This document shows positions 15,807 through 22,203 of a stretch of 31,531 nt of DNA, piece after piece. The stretch spans positions 1-31,531 of the forward strand of contig CAYPCM010000007.1 of assembly GCA_964409225.1 (NCBI GenBank), written 5' to 3'. The stretch is from JACPXH01 sp964409225 (lineage in GTDB: Bacteria; Patescibacteriota; Minisyncoccia; JACPXH01). A program made the position numbers and the translations under genes. Position 1 is the stretch's first letter. Each line of letters opens with the position of its first letter. The notes below the pieces were generated by a model. It was given only the letters and a program-made list of their open reading frames with translations. It searched no databases and had not been told where the DNA came from.

Positions 15807-15887
15807 TCCGAATCGAGTGGGCAGCCCGCGGTTAGGATATTGGTTGCGTGGTTGCCCGGGAGGGAAAGTACGGGCCGGAAAAACAAC

Positions 15888-15925
15888 TTGCGGGCGATGG
15901 CAGTTGCCATCGCCCGCAACCTTTT
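15888..15925 (+). terminator. purB terminator
   Basis: A 15-bp perfect stem (15888-15902 with 15905-15919) and two-base loop, followed by CC and TTTT. Confidence 0.82.
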
Positions 15926-15937
15926 CGGGCCAAGTAG

Positions 15938-15976
15938 ATAAAAGAGAAGCGGCCGACTGCATGTGCCGTCGGCCGC
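15938..15976 (-). terminator. terminator of the 15983-16204 gene
   Basis: Hairpin 15949-15976 (12-bp stem, one mismatch, loop of four) followed on the minus strand by TTCTCTTTTATC. It starts six bases after the minus-strand stop. Its stem is nearly the same as that at 14332-14359. Confidence 0.78.
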
Positions 15977-15982
15977 TGGTTG

Positions 15983-16204
15983 TCACTGCATCCAGATGAC
16001 GATGAGAAGCGTAATGAGGAAACACAGCCCTGCGGCGCCAGCAGCGGACTTAGCTGCTTCGCGCTTCCTCTCCATTTCCGCCTTATGCGCCTTCGACGTC
16101 ATTGGCGCAAAATGGATTTCACCTTCCGATGGGTTCAGCCCAATACCGTACCCGAAAAGAAAGGCACTGAGCCCAACACCGACGACCAAGACGATGGTGA
16201 TCAT
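15983..16204 (-). CDS. small two-span membrane protein, 73 aa
   Basis: ATG at 16204 with AAGGAGG upstream. The first membrane segment is at about 2-20 (ITIVLVVGVGLSAFLFGYG). A charged central region, KAHKAEMERKREAAKSAA, looks like a short amphipathic helix. The second span is at the C-terminus (GLCFLITLLIVIWMQ). No family is recognised; the layout is that of a small helical hairpin with a cytoplasmic or periplasmic charged loop. It shares a 35-base leader with the gene upstream (16258-16674), and no terminator separates them, so the two are likely co-expressed. Confidence 0.65.
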   Translation of the reverse strand: MITIVLVVGVGLSAFLFGYGIGLNPSEGEIHFAPMTSKAHKAEMERKREAAKSAAGAAGLCFLITLLIVIWMQ

Positions 16205-16205
16205 C

Positions 16206-16240
16206 CGTTCCTCCTTGCCGCGGTTCGCGGCTGGTTAGGG
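16206..16240 (-). promoter_or_regulatory. duplicated 5' leader, copy A
   Basis: Thirty-five bases directly before the ATG of 16204, identical except for one base to 16676-16710. The minus-strand RNA has a GCCGCG-AAC-CGCGGC hairpin just before the SD AAGGAGG, so the SD is exposed next to a stem. Confidence 0.8.
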
Positions 16241-16257
16241 GGGGTTGAGGCAGGCAA

Positions 16258-16674
16258 CTAGTTCTTCTTTTTCTTGTCGCGGAGTTCTTGCAGTACCGCA
16301 AGACCCCATCCCGCGGGGACGAAGATGCGATGGCTCTCAACGTAACGGTTCAGTCCCATCTCCTTCAGGTGTCCACCGCATCGGCAGTCCTGATGCGCGG
16401 ATTCGAAGTACCGTACATCGAGCGCGAACACCTGAAAGTTCTCCGGGTCTTCACAGGGGGCAGCGCGGTAGTAGAAGACGTGGGTTTTCGCTCCGCGGAT
16501 CCACTTCGGGGGCGTACAACAGTCGAAGAAACGAAGAAGAAGGACAAAGCGAGGCAGGTTGGTTATCCTCGAGATTTCCCCGAGGTCGAACCAACCCCAC
16601 TTATCCTCCGGCGCCTGCCGGTCCTCCATCGTAACCTCATAGACGGTGGGCTTTACCGGGACCATTCTGGGCAT
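16258..16674 (-). CDS. hypothetical Cys-containing protein, 138 aa
   Basis: ATG at 16674, SD AAGGAGG at normal spacing. The protein is soluble with no signal peptide. Five Cys lie in three clusters: Cys52-Cys53 (FFDCCTPP), Cys74 (APCEDPE), and Cys97-x-Cys99 followed by GGH, with His94 and His102 close by. This looks like a possible metal site, but the spacing fits no zinc-ribbon family I know. The C-terminus is strongly basic (DKKKKN). It is first in a two-gene minus-strand unit, with a promoter candidate at 16743-16772 and a leader copied in front of the second gene. Confidence 0.65.
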   Translation of the reverse strand: MPRMVPVKPTVYEVTMEDRQAPEDKWGWFDLGEISRITNLPRFVLLLRFFDCCTPPKWIRGAKTHVFYYRAAPCEDPENFQVFALDVRYFESAHQDCRCGGHLKEMGLNRYVESHRIFVPAGWGLAVLQELRDKKKKN

Positions 16675-16675
16675 T

Positions 16676-16710
16676 CGTTCCTCCTTGCCGCGGTTTGCGG
16701 CTGGTTAGGG
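16676..16710 (-). promoter_or_regulatory. duplicated 5' leader, copy B
   Basis: Same 35 bases as 16206-16240 with one difference (T for C in the plus-strand sequence CGGTTTGCGG). Spacing to the ATG is identical. Sequences diverge at once upstream. Confidence 0.8.
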
Positions 16711-16742
16711 ATGGGAGTAGATTGGGAATGAGCATAGAGAAT

Positions 16743-16772
16743 ATGGTAGCATGTACTGCTACTTATTGTCAA
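16743..16772 (-). promoter_or_regulatory. promoter for the 16674 and 16204 genes
   Basis: Minus strand: consensus TTGACA (16772-16767), 18 bases, then TGC-TACCAT with TACCAT at 16748-16743. It would give a leader of about 60 bases. Confidence 0.5.
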
Positions 16773-16823
16773 GTAGTTGAGAAGAAAATAATCTACGTTA
16801 TCGAGTTGAAATGTTTCGGGTCG

Positions 16824-16854
16824 TTGGCTTTTTGGCTCAAAATCGTGCTAAAAT
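16824..16854 (+). promoter_or_regulatory. gltX promoter, leaderless transcript likely
   Basis: TGCTAAAAT, an extended -10 with TAAAAT at 16849-16854; a possible -35 TTGGCT at 16824-16829 is 19 bases away. The ATG at 16861 is exactly where transcription should start. Confidence 0.5.
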
Positions 16855-16860
16855 AGGGCA

Positions 16861-18372
16861 ATGACCGCAACCGAGCAGGTTCGTGTTCGCATTGCGCCGT
16901 CCCCGACCGGTGCGTTGCACATTGGTACGGCGCGAACCGCACTCTTCAATTTTCTCTTTGCCCGCAAGCACGGCGGTAAGTTTGTGTTGCGCATTGAAGA
17001 TACCGATCTCGAGCGCTCTGATTCGGCTTTTGAAAAAGACATTGTCGAAGGTTTGCGCTGGCTCGGGGTCGAGTGGGACGAGGGGGTTGAACGGGGAGGG
17101 GAGTATGGGCCGTACCGCCAGAGCGAGCGGCGCGAGTCCTATGAAAAATATGTAGATCAACTTTTGGCAGCCGGTCAGGCGTACTACTGCTACTGCACCG
17201 AAGAAGAACTTGAAGCGCAACGTCAAGACATGGCGGCGCGAGGCGAGGCGCCGCGTTATTCTGGCCGATGCAGAAATTTAGACGCCGCGGAACGCCAGAA
17301 ATTTGAAGCCGAAGGTCGCTCGGCCGTGGTGCGTTTTCGCGCGCCGGAGCGCGAGGTAAGTTTCCACGATCTCATCCGGAGTAAAATAAGTTTCGATATG
17401 CGGCTCAACGGCGATTTTTCGATTGCGAAGTTTCTTCCGGACGGATCGTTCAGCCCACTATACAATTTCGCGGTTGTTGTAGACGACGCCGCCATGGCAA
17501 TTACGCACGTGATCCGAGGCGAGGACCATATTTCGAACACCCCCAAGCAGCTCGTGCTGCAGGAAGCGCTGGGCTTCCCGCATCCGCACTATGCGCACCT
17601 CCCTCTCATCCTTGGTCCTGACCGAAGCAAGCTTTCGAAGCGCCACGGCGCAACCGCCATCACCGAATTCCGCGAGGCGGGGTACCTGCCGCAGGCGATG
17701 GTAAACTTCATGGCATTTCTCGGCTGGAACCCGGGCGGCAGCCGGGAGTTCTATACGCTCGAGGAGCTCGCGGATGCGTTCTCGCTCGAGAAAGTCCAGA
17801 AGGCCGGGGCCGTCTTCAACGCAAGTCGCCTCGACTGGTTCAATGCGCATTACATCCGCGCGATGGCGGCGGACGAGCTCGTGCGGCACGCTCTGCCGTT
17901 TTTGCTTTCTGCCGGACTGCTTGAGGAACGGGGAGGGAAGTGTCGGAGCAAGGCGACGGGTGAAACGGTAAGCGCCGAGTTTCTTGCTGCGATTGTTACG
18001 CTTGAGCAGAGCCGCATGAAGCGGCTCGCAGAAATTGCGCCCTTGACCGAGTTTTTCTTCGTGGATATCCCCGAGTACGACGCGGAGCTCATGTCGTGGA
18101 AGGGACGGGGAGTTGCAGAGACCCGCGGGGCGCTCGACGCCGTGCGTGCCGTTCTCGAAGCGATCCCCGCGCACGAGTTTTCGACGGCCGGGCTTTCTGA
18201 AAAGCTTTTCGTCCTTGCGGCGGAACGCGGAGACAAAGGAACCGTCTTGTGGCCGTTAAGGGTAGCGCTTACTGGACGCGAGGCGTCGCCGGATCCGATA
18301 GCTATCGCCGCTATTTTGGGGAAAGAGAAGACGCTCCGACGAATCGAGGCCGCGATCGTCAAACTCTCCTGA
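16861..18372 (+). CDS. gltX: glutamyl-tRNA synthetase
   Basis: Class I synthetase charging tRNA-Glu, cytoplasmic, 503 aa, near the usual bacterial length. The N-terminal Rossmann fold opens with RIAPSPTGALHIGTARTAL, containing the HIGH-type motif HIGT, then LRIEDTDLERS. The KMSKS-type loop is KLSKRHGAT near residue 259. The helical anticodon-binding domain fills the C-terminal third, ending with GREASPDPIAIAAILGKEKTLRRIE. No Cys-rich zinc tetrad is obvious, although CYCTEEE near residue 121 holds two Cys. Start ATG 16861, without SD and apparently leaderless. Whether it also charges tRNA-Gln cannot be read from the sequence. Confidence 0.96.
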   Translation: MTATEQVRVRIAPSPTGALHIGTARTALFNFLFARKHGGKFVLRIEDTDLERSDSAFEKDIVEGLRWLGVEWDEGVERGGEYGPYRQSERRESYEKYVDQLLAAGQAYYCYCTEEELEAQRQDMAARGEAPRYSGRCRNLDAAERQKFEAEGRSAVVRFRAPEREVSFHDLIRSKISFDMRLNGDFSIAKFLPDGSFSPLYNFAVVVDDAAMAITHVIRGEDHISNTPKQLVLQEALGFPHPHYAHLPLILGPDRSKLSKRHGATAITEFREAGYLPQAMVNFMAFLGWNPGGSREFYTLEELADAFSLEKVQKAGAVFNASRLDWFNAHYIRAMAADELVRHALPFLLSAGLLEERGGKCRSKATGETVSAEFLAAIVTLEQSRMKRLAEIAPLTEFFFVDIPEYDAELMSWKGRGVAETRGALDAVRAVLEAIPAHEFSTAGLSEKLFVLAAERGDKGTVLWPLRVALTGREASPDPIAIAAILGKEKTLRRIEAAIVKLS

Positions 18373-18380
18373 GAAACAGA

Positions 18381-18486
18381 AATTTTGAATTCTTAATTTT
18401 GAATTTTGAATCAAACTCGAATGCCTCAAGGTTTCAAAATTAGACAATTTGATATTAATTCGAAATTCGAAAATCGAAATTCTAAA
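18381..18486. repeat. heptad array running into the M23 gene
   Basis: Units AATTTTG, AATTCTT, AATTTTG, AATTTTG at 18381-18408, then a second block at about 18431-18486 including the adjacent identical units TTCGAAA and TTCGAAA. The second block lies inside the coding region and encodes residues of the form INSKFENRNSKL. Confidence 0.82.
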
Positions 18487-19719
18487 TTGCGGCATTGGTT
18501 TGTTGGGGTCATAAGCGCGCTCCTCGTCATAGTCCCTATTTCTATATTCGTTCACTCGGAAGTGGTGAATGCCGCACTTATTGACGATCTCCGCCGGCAG
18601 ATTGACGAAAAAAGCACCGACATCAAGCGCTTGGAAGAAGAGGCGCGCAAGTATCAGGGAGAAATAAAAGAAAGTCAACTGGAGCAGGCCACGCTGGCCG
18701 GTCAAATCGCTCGGATTGTCAGGCACATCGCTAAACTGTCGGTCGACATTCAGTTGACCGAAGCAAGAATCGTTAAAACCGAATCTCAAATCGAGCAGTT
18801 GGGCCTGGAGATTCAAAATCGCGTAAACGAAATCGAAGGCGAAAAGCGCACGCTCGCCCAAGCCATACGGGTACTTTCAGCTTACGACGGCGAGGCGGCG
18901 TTGGGCCTGGTCTTGAAACATCCAACATTTTCCGATTTTTTGGATCAGATGCAATATCTCACCACTGTTCAGGGCGAGGTACAGGGGCGGTTGAGTGGCA
19001 TCAAGATATTGAAGGCGCGCATCGAAGAAGAAAAAACCGATCTTGAAGGGAAACGCGAGGAGTTGGGCGACTTACGCGGAGACCTCGGCGTTCAGCAGCA
19101 GCTCTCCCGTGACCAGCGTCTTGAGCGCGAAAATCTTTTGAAGCAGACGCGCAGCCAAGAGACGCGCTATCAGGCGCTTCTGAAGGATTTGCGAAAGCGT
19201 CAGATTGATATTGAGCAGGAGATTATTAGCTTAGAAGATAAGCTTCGCCGCGCGATCAACCCTTCGGCCATACCGGCGGCGCGGCCCGGGGTTCTGGCGT
19301 GGCCGCTTGAGGGTGCGTTGACGCAGCTCTACGGTCCTAAGAGTAAGCCCACTTTTAACAGTGACTTCCATAACGGTATTGACATTGCGGCTCCCTTTGG
19401 CGCGCCTGTGCGTGCGGCCGAGGACGGTACGGTGGCCGGAGTGGGGGATCTTGGACGCTTGGCATATGGCCGCTGGGCGGCTATTCGGCACGATAATGGC
19501 CTTACCACTTTGTATGCTCATCTTTCTTTGGCCGCGGCTCAGCCGGGACAAGCAGTAAAACGCGGCGACATCATCGGTTATGAGGGCTCAACCGGTTTTT
19601 CCACCGGACCGCATTTGCATTTTGTGGTGTATGCTTCTGACACTTTTCGACTCGCGGAAAAACCATATGGTGTCATGCCGATTGGCGGGACGATAAACCC
19701 CATGGATTATTTGCCCTGA
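18421..19719 (+). CDS. M23 metallopeptidase with coiled coil (EnvC-like)
   Basis: 432 aa from ATG 18421 (an in-frame TTG lies at 18406). An odd polar N-terminus of about 22 residues is encoded by repeat DNA and is followed by a membrane anchor (WFVGVISALLVIVPISIFV). A long coiled coil spans about residues 50-280 (DDLRRQIDEKSTDIKRLEEEA and on). The C-terminal M23/LytM domain has the zinc ligands in HNGIDIAA and HLHF, with LTTLYAHL between. This is the layout of EnvC-type proteins, which activate or act as amidases that split the septal wall. All expected zinc ligands are visible, so it may be an active endopeptidase. No SD. Confidence 0.9.
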   Translation: MPQGFKIRQFDINSKFENRNSKLRHWFVGVISALLVIVPISIFVHSEVVNAALIDDLRRQIDEKSTDIKRLEEEARKYQGEIKESQLEQATLAGQIARIVRHIAKLSVDIQLTEARIVKTESQIEQLGLEIQNRVNEIEGEKRTLAQAIRVLSAYDGEAALGLVLKHPTFSDFLDQMQYLTTVQGEVQGRLSGIKILKARIEEEKTDLEGKREELGDLRGDLGVQQQLSRDQRLERENLLKQTRSQETRYQALLKDLRKRQIDIEQEIISLEDKLRRAINPSAIPAARPGVLAWPLEGALTQLYGPKSKPTFNSDFHNGIDIAAPFGAPVRAAEDGTVAGVGDLGRLAYGRWAAIRHDNGLTTLYAHLSLAAAQPGQAVKRGDIIGYEGSTGFSTGPHLHFVVYASDTFRLAEKPYGVMPIGGTINPMDYLP

Positions 19720-19782
19720 CCGTTGCGCTTTGCGCTCCGTTCGGTTATTCTCTGGGCGAACCGGCAGGAAAGGAGGGGAGAT

Positions 19783-20310
19783 ATGGATATGGATGTAGTT
19801 AGAGCGCTTGACGCCGAGATCGAGCAAGCCCGGCGTACATTGAAACAGAAAATCTTTAGTTCTCCTGTTTCGATAGTCCCGCGGGAAAAGATCGTGCAAG
19901 ACGTTCTCCGCGGCACGGAGTGGGCCATCCGTCTGCAGCTCGCTAGGCAAAGTGGTGACCTGTCCTACGAGCAGTTCCGGACGCTGTTAGGAACGTACTT
20001 GGAGAAGTTGGTTGTGCTAAAACAGGAGGCCTGGGCGATGATCGGACGCGATTTCGCGGTGTTGAGATTTGTACTCGATGAGCAAGTTCGAGTCGCTGGC
20101 CAGGCTGCACGCTTCATGCAAGAGTGCCGGGGCGCCGTCCCCAGCTGGCTTGCGCACGCCCTCGCGCTCAACATCGCCACGCTCATCAGCGAAGCAGAGG
20201 CAGCGGGAGCGTTGCGTGAGCACATCGAGGGGGTGCATCTCAAGACCGTCTATGACGAACAGATCGCACGGGCGCTCGGCGGCGTCGCCACGATAGAGAC
20301 GCAGCAATGA
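19783..20310 (+). CDS. hypothetical helical protein, 175 aa
   Basis: ATG 19783 follows AAAGGAGGGG at good spacing. It is almost entirely helical and soluble: heptad-like segments near the N-terminus (ALDAEIEQARRTLKQKIF), a centre rich in Arg and Leu (TEWAIRLQLARQSGDLSYEQFRTLLGTYLEKL), and a C-terminal half with VRVAGQAARFMQE and LNIATLISEAEAAGALREHIE. One Cys. No family is recognised. It is followed by a strong terminator (20322-20357) and so forms its own transcription unit, like the other SD-led orphans. Confidence 0.68.
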   Translation: MDMDVVRALDAEIEQARRTLKQKIFSSPVSIVPREKIVQDVLRGTEWAIRLQLARQSGDLSYEQFRTLLGTYLEKLVVLKQEAWAMIGRDFAVLRFVLDEQVRVAGQAARFMQECRGAVPSWLAHALALNIATLISEAEAAGALREHIEGVHLKTVYDEQIARALGGVATIETQQ

Positions 20311-20321
20311 GGAGGGCACGA

Positions 20322-20357
20322 GACCCCACACCAATCGGTGTGGGGTCAGCTTTTCTT
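20322..20357 (+). terminator. intrinsic terminator after the 19783-20310 gene
   Basis: A perfect 11-bp stem (20322-20332 with 20337-20347), loop AATC, followed by AGCTTTTCTT. Confidence 0.85.
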
Positions 20358-20435
20358 CGAGAGGAGGGGAGAGATGGCATCCCCGGTGCGCCGTAGCTAC
20401 GTACAAGCACATGGCGCAACGCACAGAAACCTTTA

Positions 20436-20496
20436 CCCCGTTAGAAATCTCCAAATAGAGAGTTTGATTCGCTGCGGAGAGGGATTTCGAACGGGG
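20436..20496. repeat. inverted repeat, CCCCGTT...AACGGGG element
   Basis: CCCCGTTAGAAATCTCC (20436-20452) faces GGAGAGGGATTTCGAACGGGG (20476-20496) across a 23-base loop, with some mismatches. Read as protein the arms give YPVRN on one strand and EISNGVK on the other, strings I associate with dispersed repeats in CPR genomes (from memory). Confidence 0.55.
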
Positions 20497-20503
20497 CGGG
20501 CGG

Positions 20504-20512
20504 TGTGGATAA
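20504..20512 (-). promoter_or_regulatory. DnaA-box-like 9-mer
   Basis: The minus strand reads TTATCCACA, the classical DnaA box. A second perfect copy is at 22194-22202, just before the nuclease gene start. There is no cluster, so an origin is not claimed. Confidence 0.3.
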
Positions 20513-20518
20513 CTTTTT

Positions 20519-20546
20519 TTGCGGTTCTGGGGTGTAATAGTATAAT
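20519..20546 (+). promoter_or_regulatory. sigma-70-like promoter before the stub and xer
   Basis: TTGCGG (20519-20524), 16 bases, TATAAT (20541-20546). A second TATAAT follows at 20551-20556. It lies 30-40 bases before the ATG at 20587. Confidence 0.55.
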
Positions 20547-20586
20547 TGAGTATAATTACCCAACTGCTCACTCCGTTCACTAAACT

Positions 20587-20658
20587 ATGGAAAAACAAAA
20601 AGTACTTTCGCCTACAGAAAAAGCATGGCTAGCGGGTTTTATTGATCATGTATGTTAG
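20587..20658 (+). pseudogene. N-terminal stub of a LAGLIDADG-type endonuclease
   Basis: ATG 20587 opens a 23-codon frame, MEKQKVLSPTEKAWLAGFID, then HVC and a stop. LSPTEKAWLAGFID is what the first LAGLIDADG helix of a homing endonuclease looks like (usually followed by GDG or ADG). The likeness stops at the base where the 55-bp contig-end sequence begins (20645). Either the gene is truly truncated in front of xer, or the assembly jumped from an endonuclease allele to an empty one. Confidence 0.55.
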
Positions 20659-20854
20659 ATCGGCTTGAGGACTTTCTCCTCTATCTTCAAACGAATAACN
20701 NNNNNNNNNNNNNNNNNNNNNNNNNNNNNNNNNNNNNNNNNNNNNNNNNNNNNNNNNNNNNNNNNNNNNNNNNNNNNNNNNNNNNNNNNNNNNNNNNNNA
20801 TCATGTATGTTAGATCGGCTTGAGGACTTTCTCCTCTATCTTCAAACGAATAAC
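20645..20854. other. assembly gap (100 N) with 55-bp duplicated flanks
   Basis: Positions 20700-20799 are exactly 100 N. The 55 bases before (20645-20699) are identical to the 55 after (20800-20854). This is what two contigs overlapping by a de Bruijn k-mer look like when a scaffolder places a standard gap. The left copy carries a duplicate start of the xer gene (ATG 20652) that should not be counted as a gene. Confidence 0.92.
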
Positions 20855-21739
20855 TATTCTGCAGAAACACTTTATAATTATGAACAGGATTTAGGGGTCT
20901 TTGTGTGGTTCCTCAACCAAGAAAGGAAAGTTCCGTTTGAAAAAATAGATAAGAGGGTAATTGAACAATATAAGGCGTACCTTACTTCGAGGGACCGCAA
21001 GACGCATAAGGGTAGAATATCCAGAGATAAGTTGACTGCAGCTTCTATTAACCGGAATCTCTCCTGCCTTCGCGGCTATTTGAAGTACTTAATTGAGATG
21101 GATTATCCTGTTCCCGTTGCCCCCGAAGCAGTAAAGTTGCTGAAAATACCCCATAAACATCCGCGGGTGGCCGAATTTGAGCAGTTGGTGAAGCTCATCG
21201 AATCCCCTGCGGAATTTGAACGAGTGAAAGAGATCAAGCTGCGTAATCGCGCCATGCTGGAGATGCTTTTTTCGACCGGCATGCGGATCTCCGAACTTGT
21301 TTCTCTCAATCGTAACCAGATTGATCAAACCGGCCGGATTTTCATCCGCGGCAAGGGTAAGAAAGAACGGTTCGTGTATTTGACCGATCGTGCGTCAGAG
21401 CACCTAAACAACTACTTGTCAACGCGCATGGACGATCATTCCGCCCTGTTTATCCCCTATCGCGGCCGGAATGTCGCGAACACAAAGACAAGAATTTCTC
21501 CTAATTACCTTCAGATGAAAATAAAACAGTACCGCGAGCGTCTCGGCATCAATGTGCCGACCTCCGCCCACTCGTTGCGTCATGGTTTCGCCACGTATCT
21601 GGCCGAGCAGGGTGCCAACCCAGCGGCGATCCAGATTCTTTTGGGACATGAGTCGCTTGATACGACGACTCGGTACGTCCATGCCTCGGATCGGTATGCC
21701 GAAGAGACGCATCGGAAATTTCATCCCCTGAAGAAGTAG
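20807..21739 (+). CDS. Xer-type tyrosine recombinase
   Basis: 310 aa, probably the chromosome dimer resolution recombinase (XerC/XerD/XerA type). The N-terminal SAM-like core-binding domain (about 1-100) contains NYSAETLYNYEQDLGVF. The catalytic domain has Arg160 (STGMRISELVSL), Lys185 region (RGKGKKERFV), His255-x-x-Arg258 (HSLRHGFATYL), His281 (LLGHESLDTTTRY) and Tyr290: the full R-K-H-R-H-Y set. The length and close fit to Xer favour a housekeeping enzyme over a phage integrase, but its position beside an endonuclease stub and an assembly break leaves a mobile origin possible. No SD. The start ATG 20807 lies within the repeated contig-end sequence. Confidence 0.9.
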   Translation: MLDRLEDFLLYLQTNNYSAETLYNYEQDLGVFVWFLNQERKVPFEKIDKRVIEQYKAYLTSRDRKTHKGRISRDKLTAASINRNLSCLRGYLKYLIEMDYPVPVAPEAVKLLKIPHKHPRVAEFEQLVKLIESPAEFERVKEIKLRNRAMLEMLFSTGMRISELVSLNRNQIDQTGRIFIRGKGKKERFVYLTDRASEHLNNYLSTRMDDHSALFIPYRGRNVANTKTRISPNYLQMKIKQYRERLGINVPTSAHSLRHGFATYLAEQGANPAAIQILLGHESLDTTTRYVHASDRYAEETHRKFHPLKK

Positions 21740-21754
21740 AAAGCACAAAAGCAA

Positions 21755-21783
21755 AAGCCCCGTGGCAGTCCGGTCCGGGGCTT
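21755..21783. terminator. hairpin between convergent xer and orphan gene
   Basis: AAGCCCCG (21755-21762) pairs with CGGGGCTT (21776-21783). On the minus strand it is followed by TTGCTTTTGTGC, which fits a terminator for the minus-strand gene; it may serve both directions. Confidence 0.65.
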
Positions 21784-21811
21784 GTGCGGTTTCGGTCCTC
21801 GGTGGTGGGGC

Positions 21812-22108
21812 TTAGTGAAGGAAGATGGTGGTCTCGCCAATCGACGCGGCGAGATCTCCCTTCTCTGCGTTCACGCCCCCATTCGGCTGCCCGTTCTGTT
21901 TCGGTCTGCTCACCTTTCTGCTGAGCACGGGTTTCCCCTCGGAACCAAGATGGTAGTGTACGGTAACGACGACACCTCCATCTTGGTGGATAATGATGAG
22001 CGAGAGTCCGTCGCCATTGCGCACCTCGTAGCGAACGGGAATGGATCCGATGTGCGCAGCGCCCGACGTGATTACTCCCTCCTGCGCGCTCTTCGTTTTC
22101 TTCGCCAC
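21812..22108 (-). CDS. hypothetical protein, 98 aa
   Basis: GTG at 22108 with AAAGGAGGGG upstream. A lysine-rich start (AKKTKSAQEG) precedes a beta-rich centre (GSIPVRYEVRNGDGLSLIIIHQDGGVVVTVHYHLG) and a polar, flexible C-terminal part ending in GETTIFLH. No membrane segment. The centre could be a small beta-barrel or sandwich, but I recognise no family. It is convergent with xer and ends at the 21755-21783 hairpin. Larger frames on both strands over this stretch have no comparable start signal and look like shadows. Confidence 0.6.
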   Translation of the reverse strand: MAKKTKSAQEGVITSGAAHIGSIPVRYEVRNGDGLSLIIIHQDGGVVVTVHYHLGSEGKPVLSRKVSRPKQNGQPNGGVNAEKGDLAASIGETTIFLH

Positions 22109-22203
22109 CGTGCACCCCTCCTTTCGCGCGGCTCGGGTAAGAATGGAAGATTGCGTACATTTTACTTTACAGTGTTCTCGTAACCGCGCAAGATGTGGAT
22201 AAC

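Larger units (their letters stand above)
20374..20583 (+). pseudogene. truncated SD-led orphan, fused to repeat DNA
   Basis: GAGGAGGGG and ATG 20374 form a clear translation start. About 19 codons follow (MASPVRRSYVQAHGATHRN), then the frame enters an inverted repeat at 20436 and runs on through promoter-like DNA to 20583 without looking like protein. The likeliest reading is the front end of a cassette gene cut off by insertion or rearrangement. A real 69-aa protein is possible but less likely. Confidence 0.4.

Noticed and set aside
20504..20512. Replication origin near 20500
   Set aside because: Only isolated DnaA boxes; no box cluster, no dnaA or dnaN gene and no AT-rich unwinding region beyond a T-run.
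20645..20854. Tandem duplication of the xer start
   Set aside because: The two copies are exactly 55 bp and flank exactly 100 N; this is a contig-end overlap, not a biological repeat.
21549..22160. A 203-residue minus-strand frame across the end of xer and the orphan gene
   Set aside because: It overlaps the catalytic end of the recombinase and another gene with a strong SD, crosses the terminator hairpin, and has a low-complexity, Arg-rich composition.
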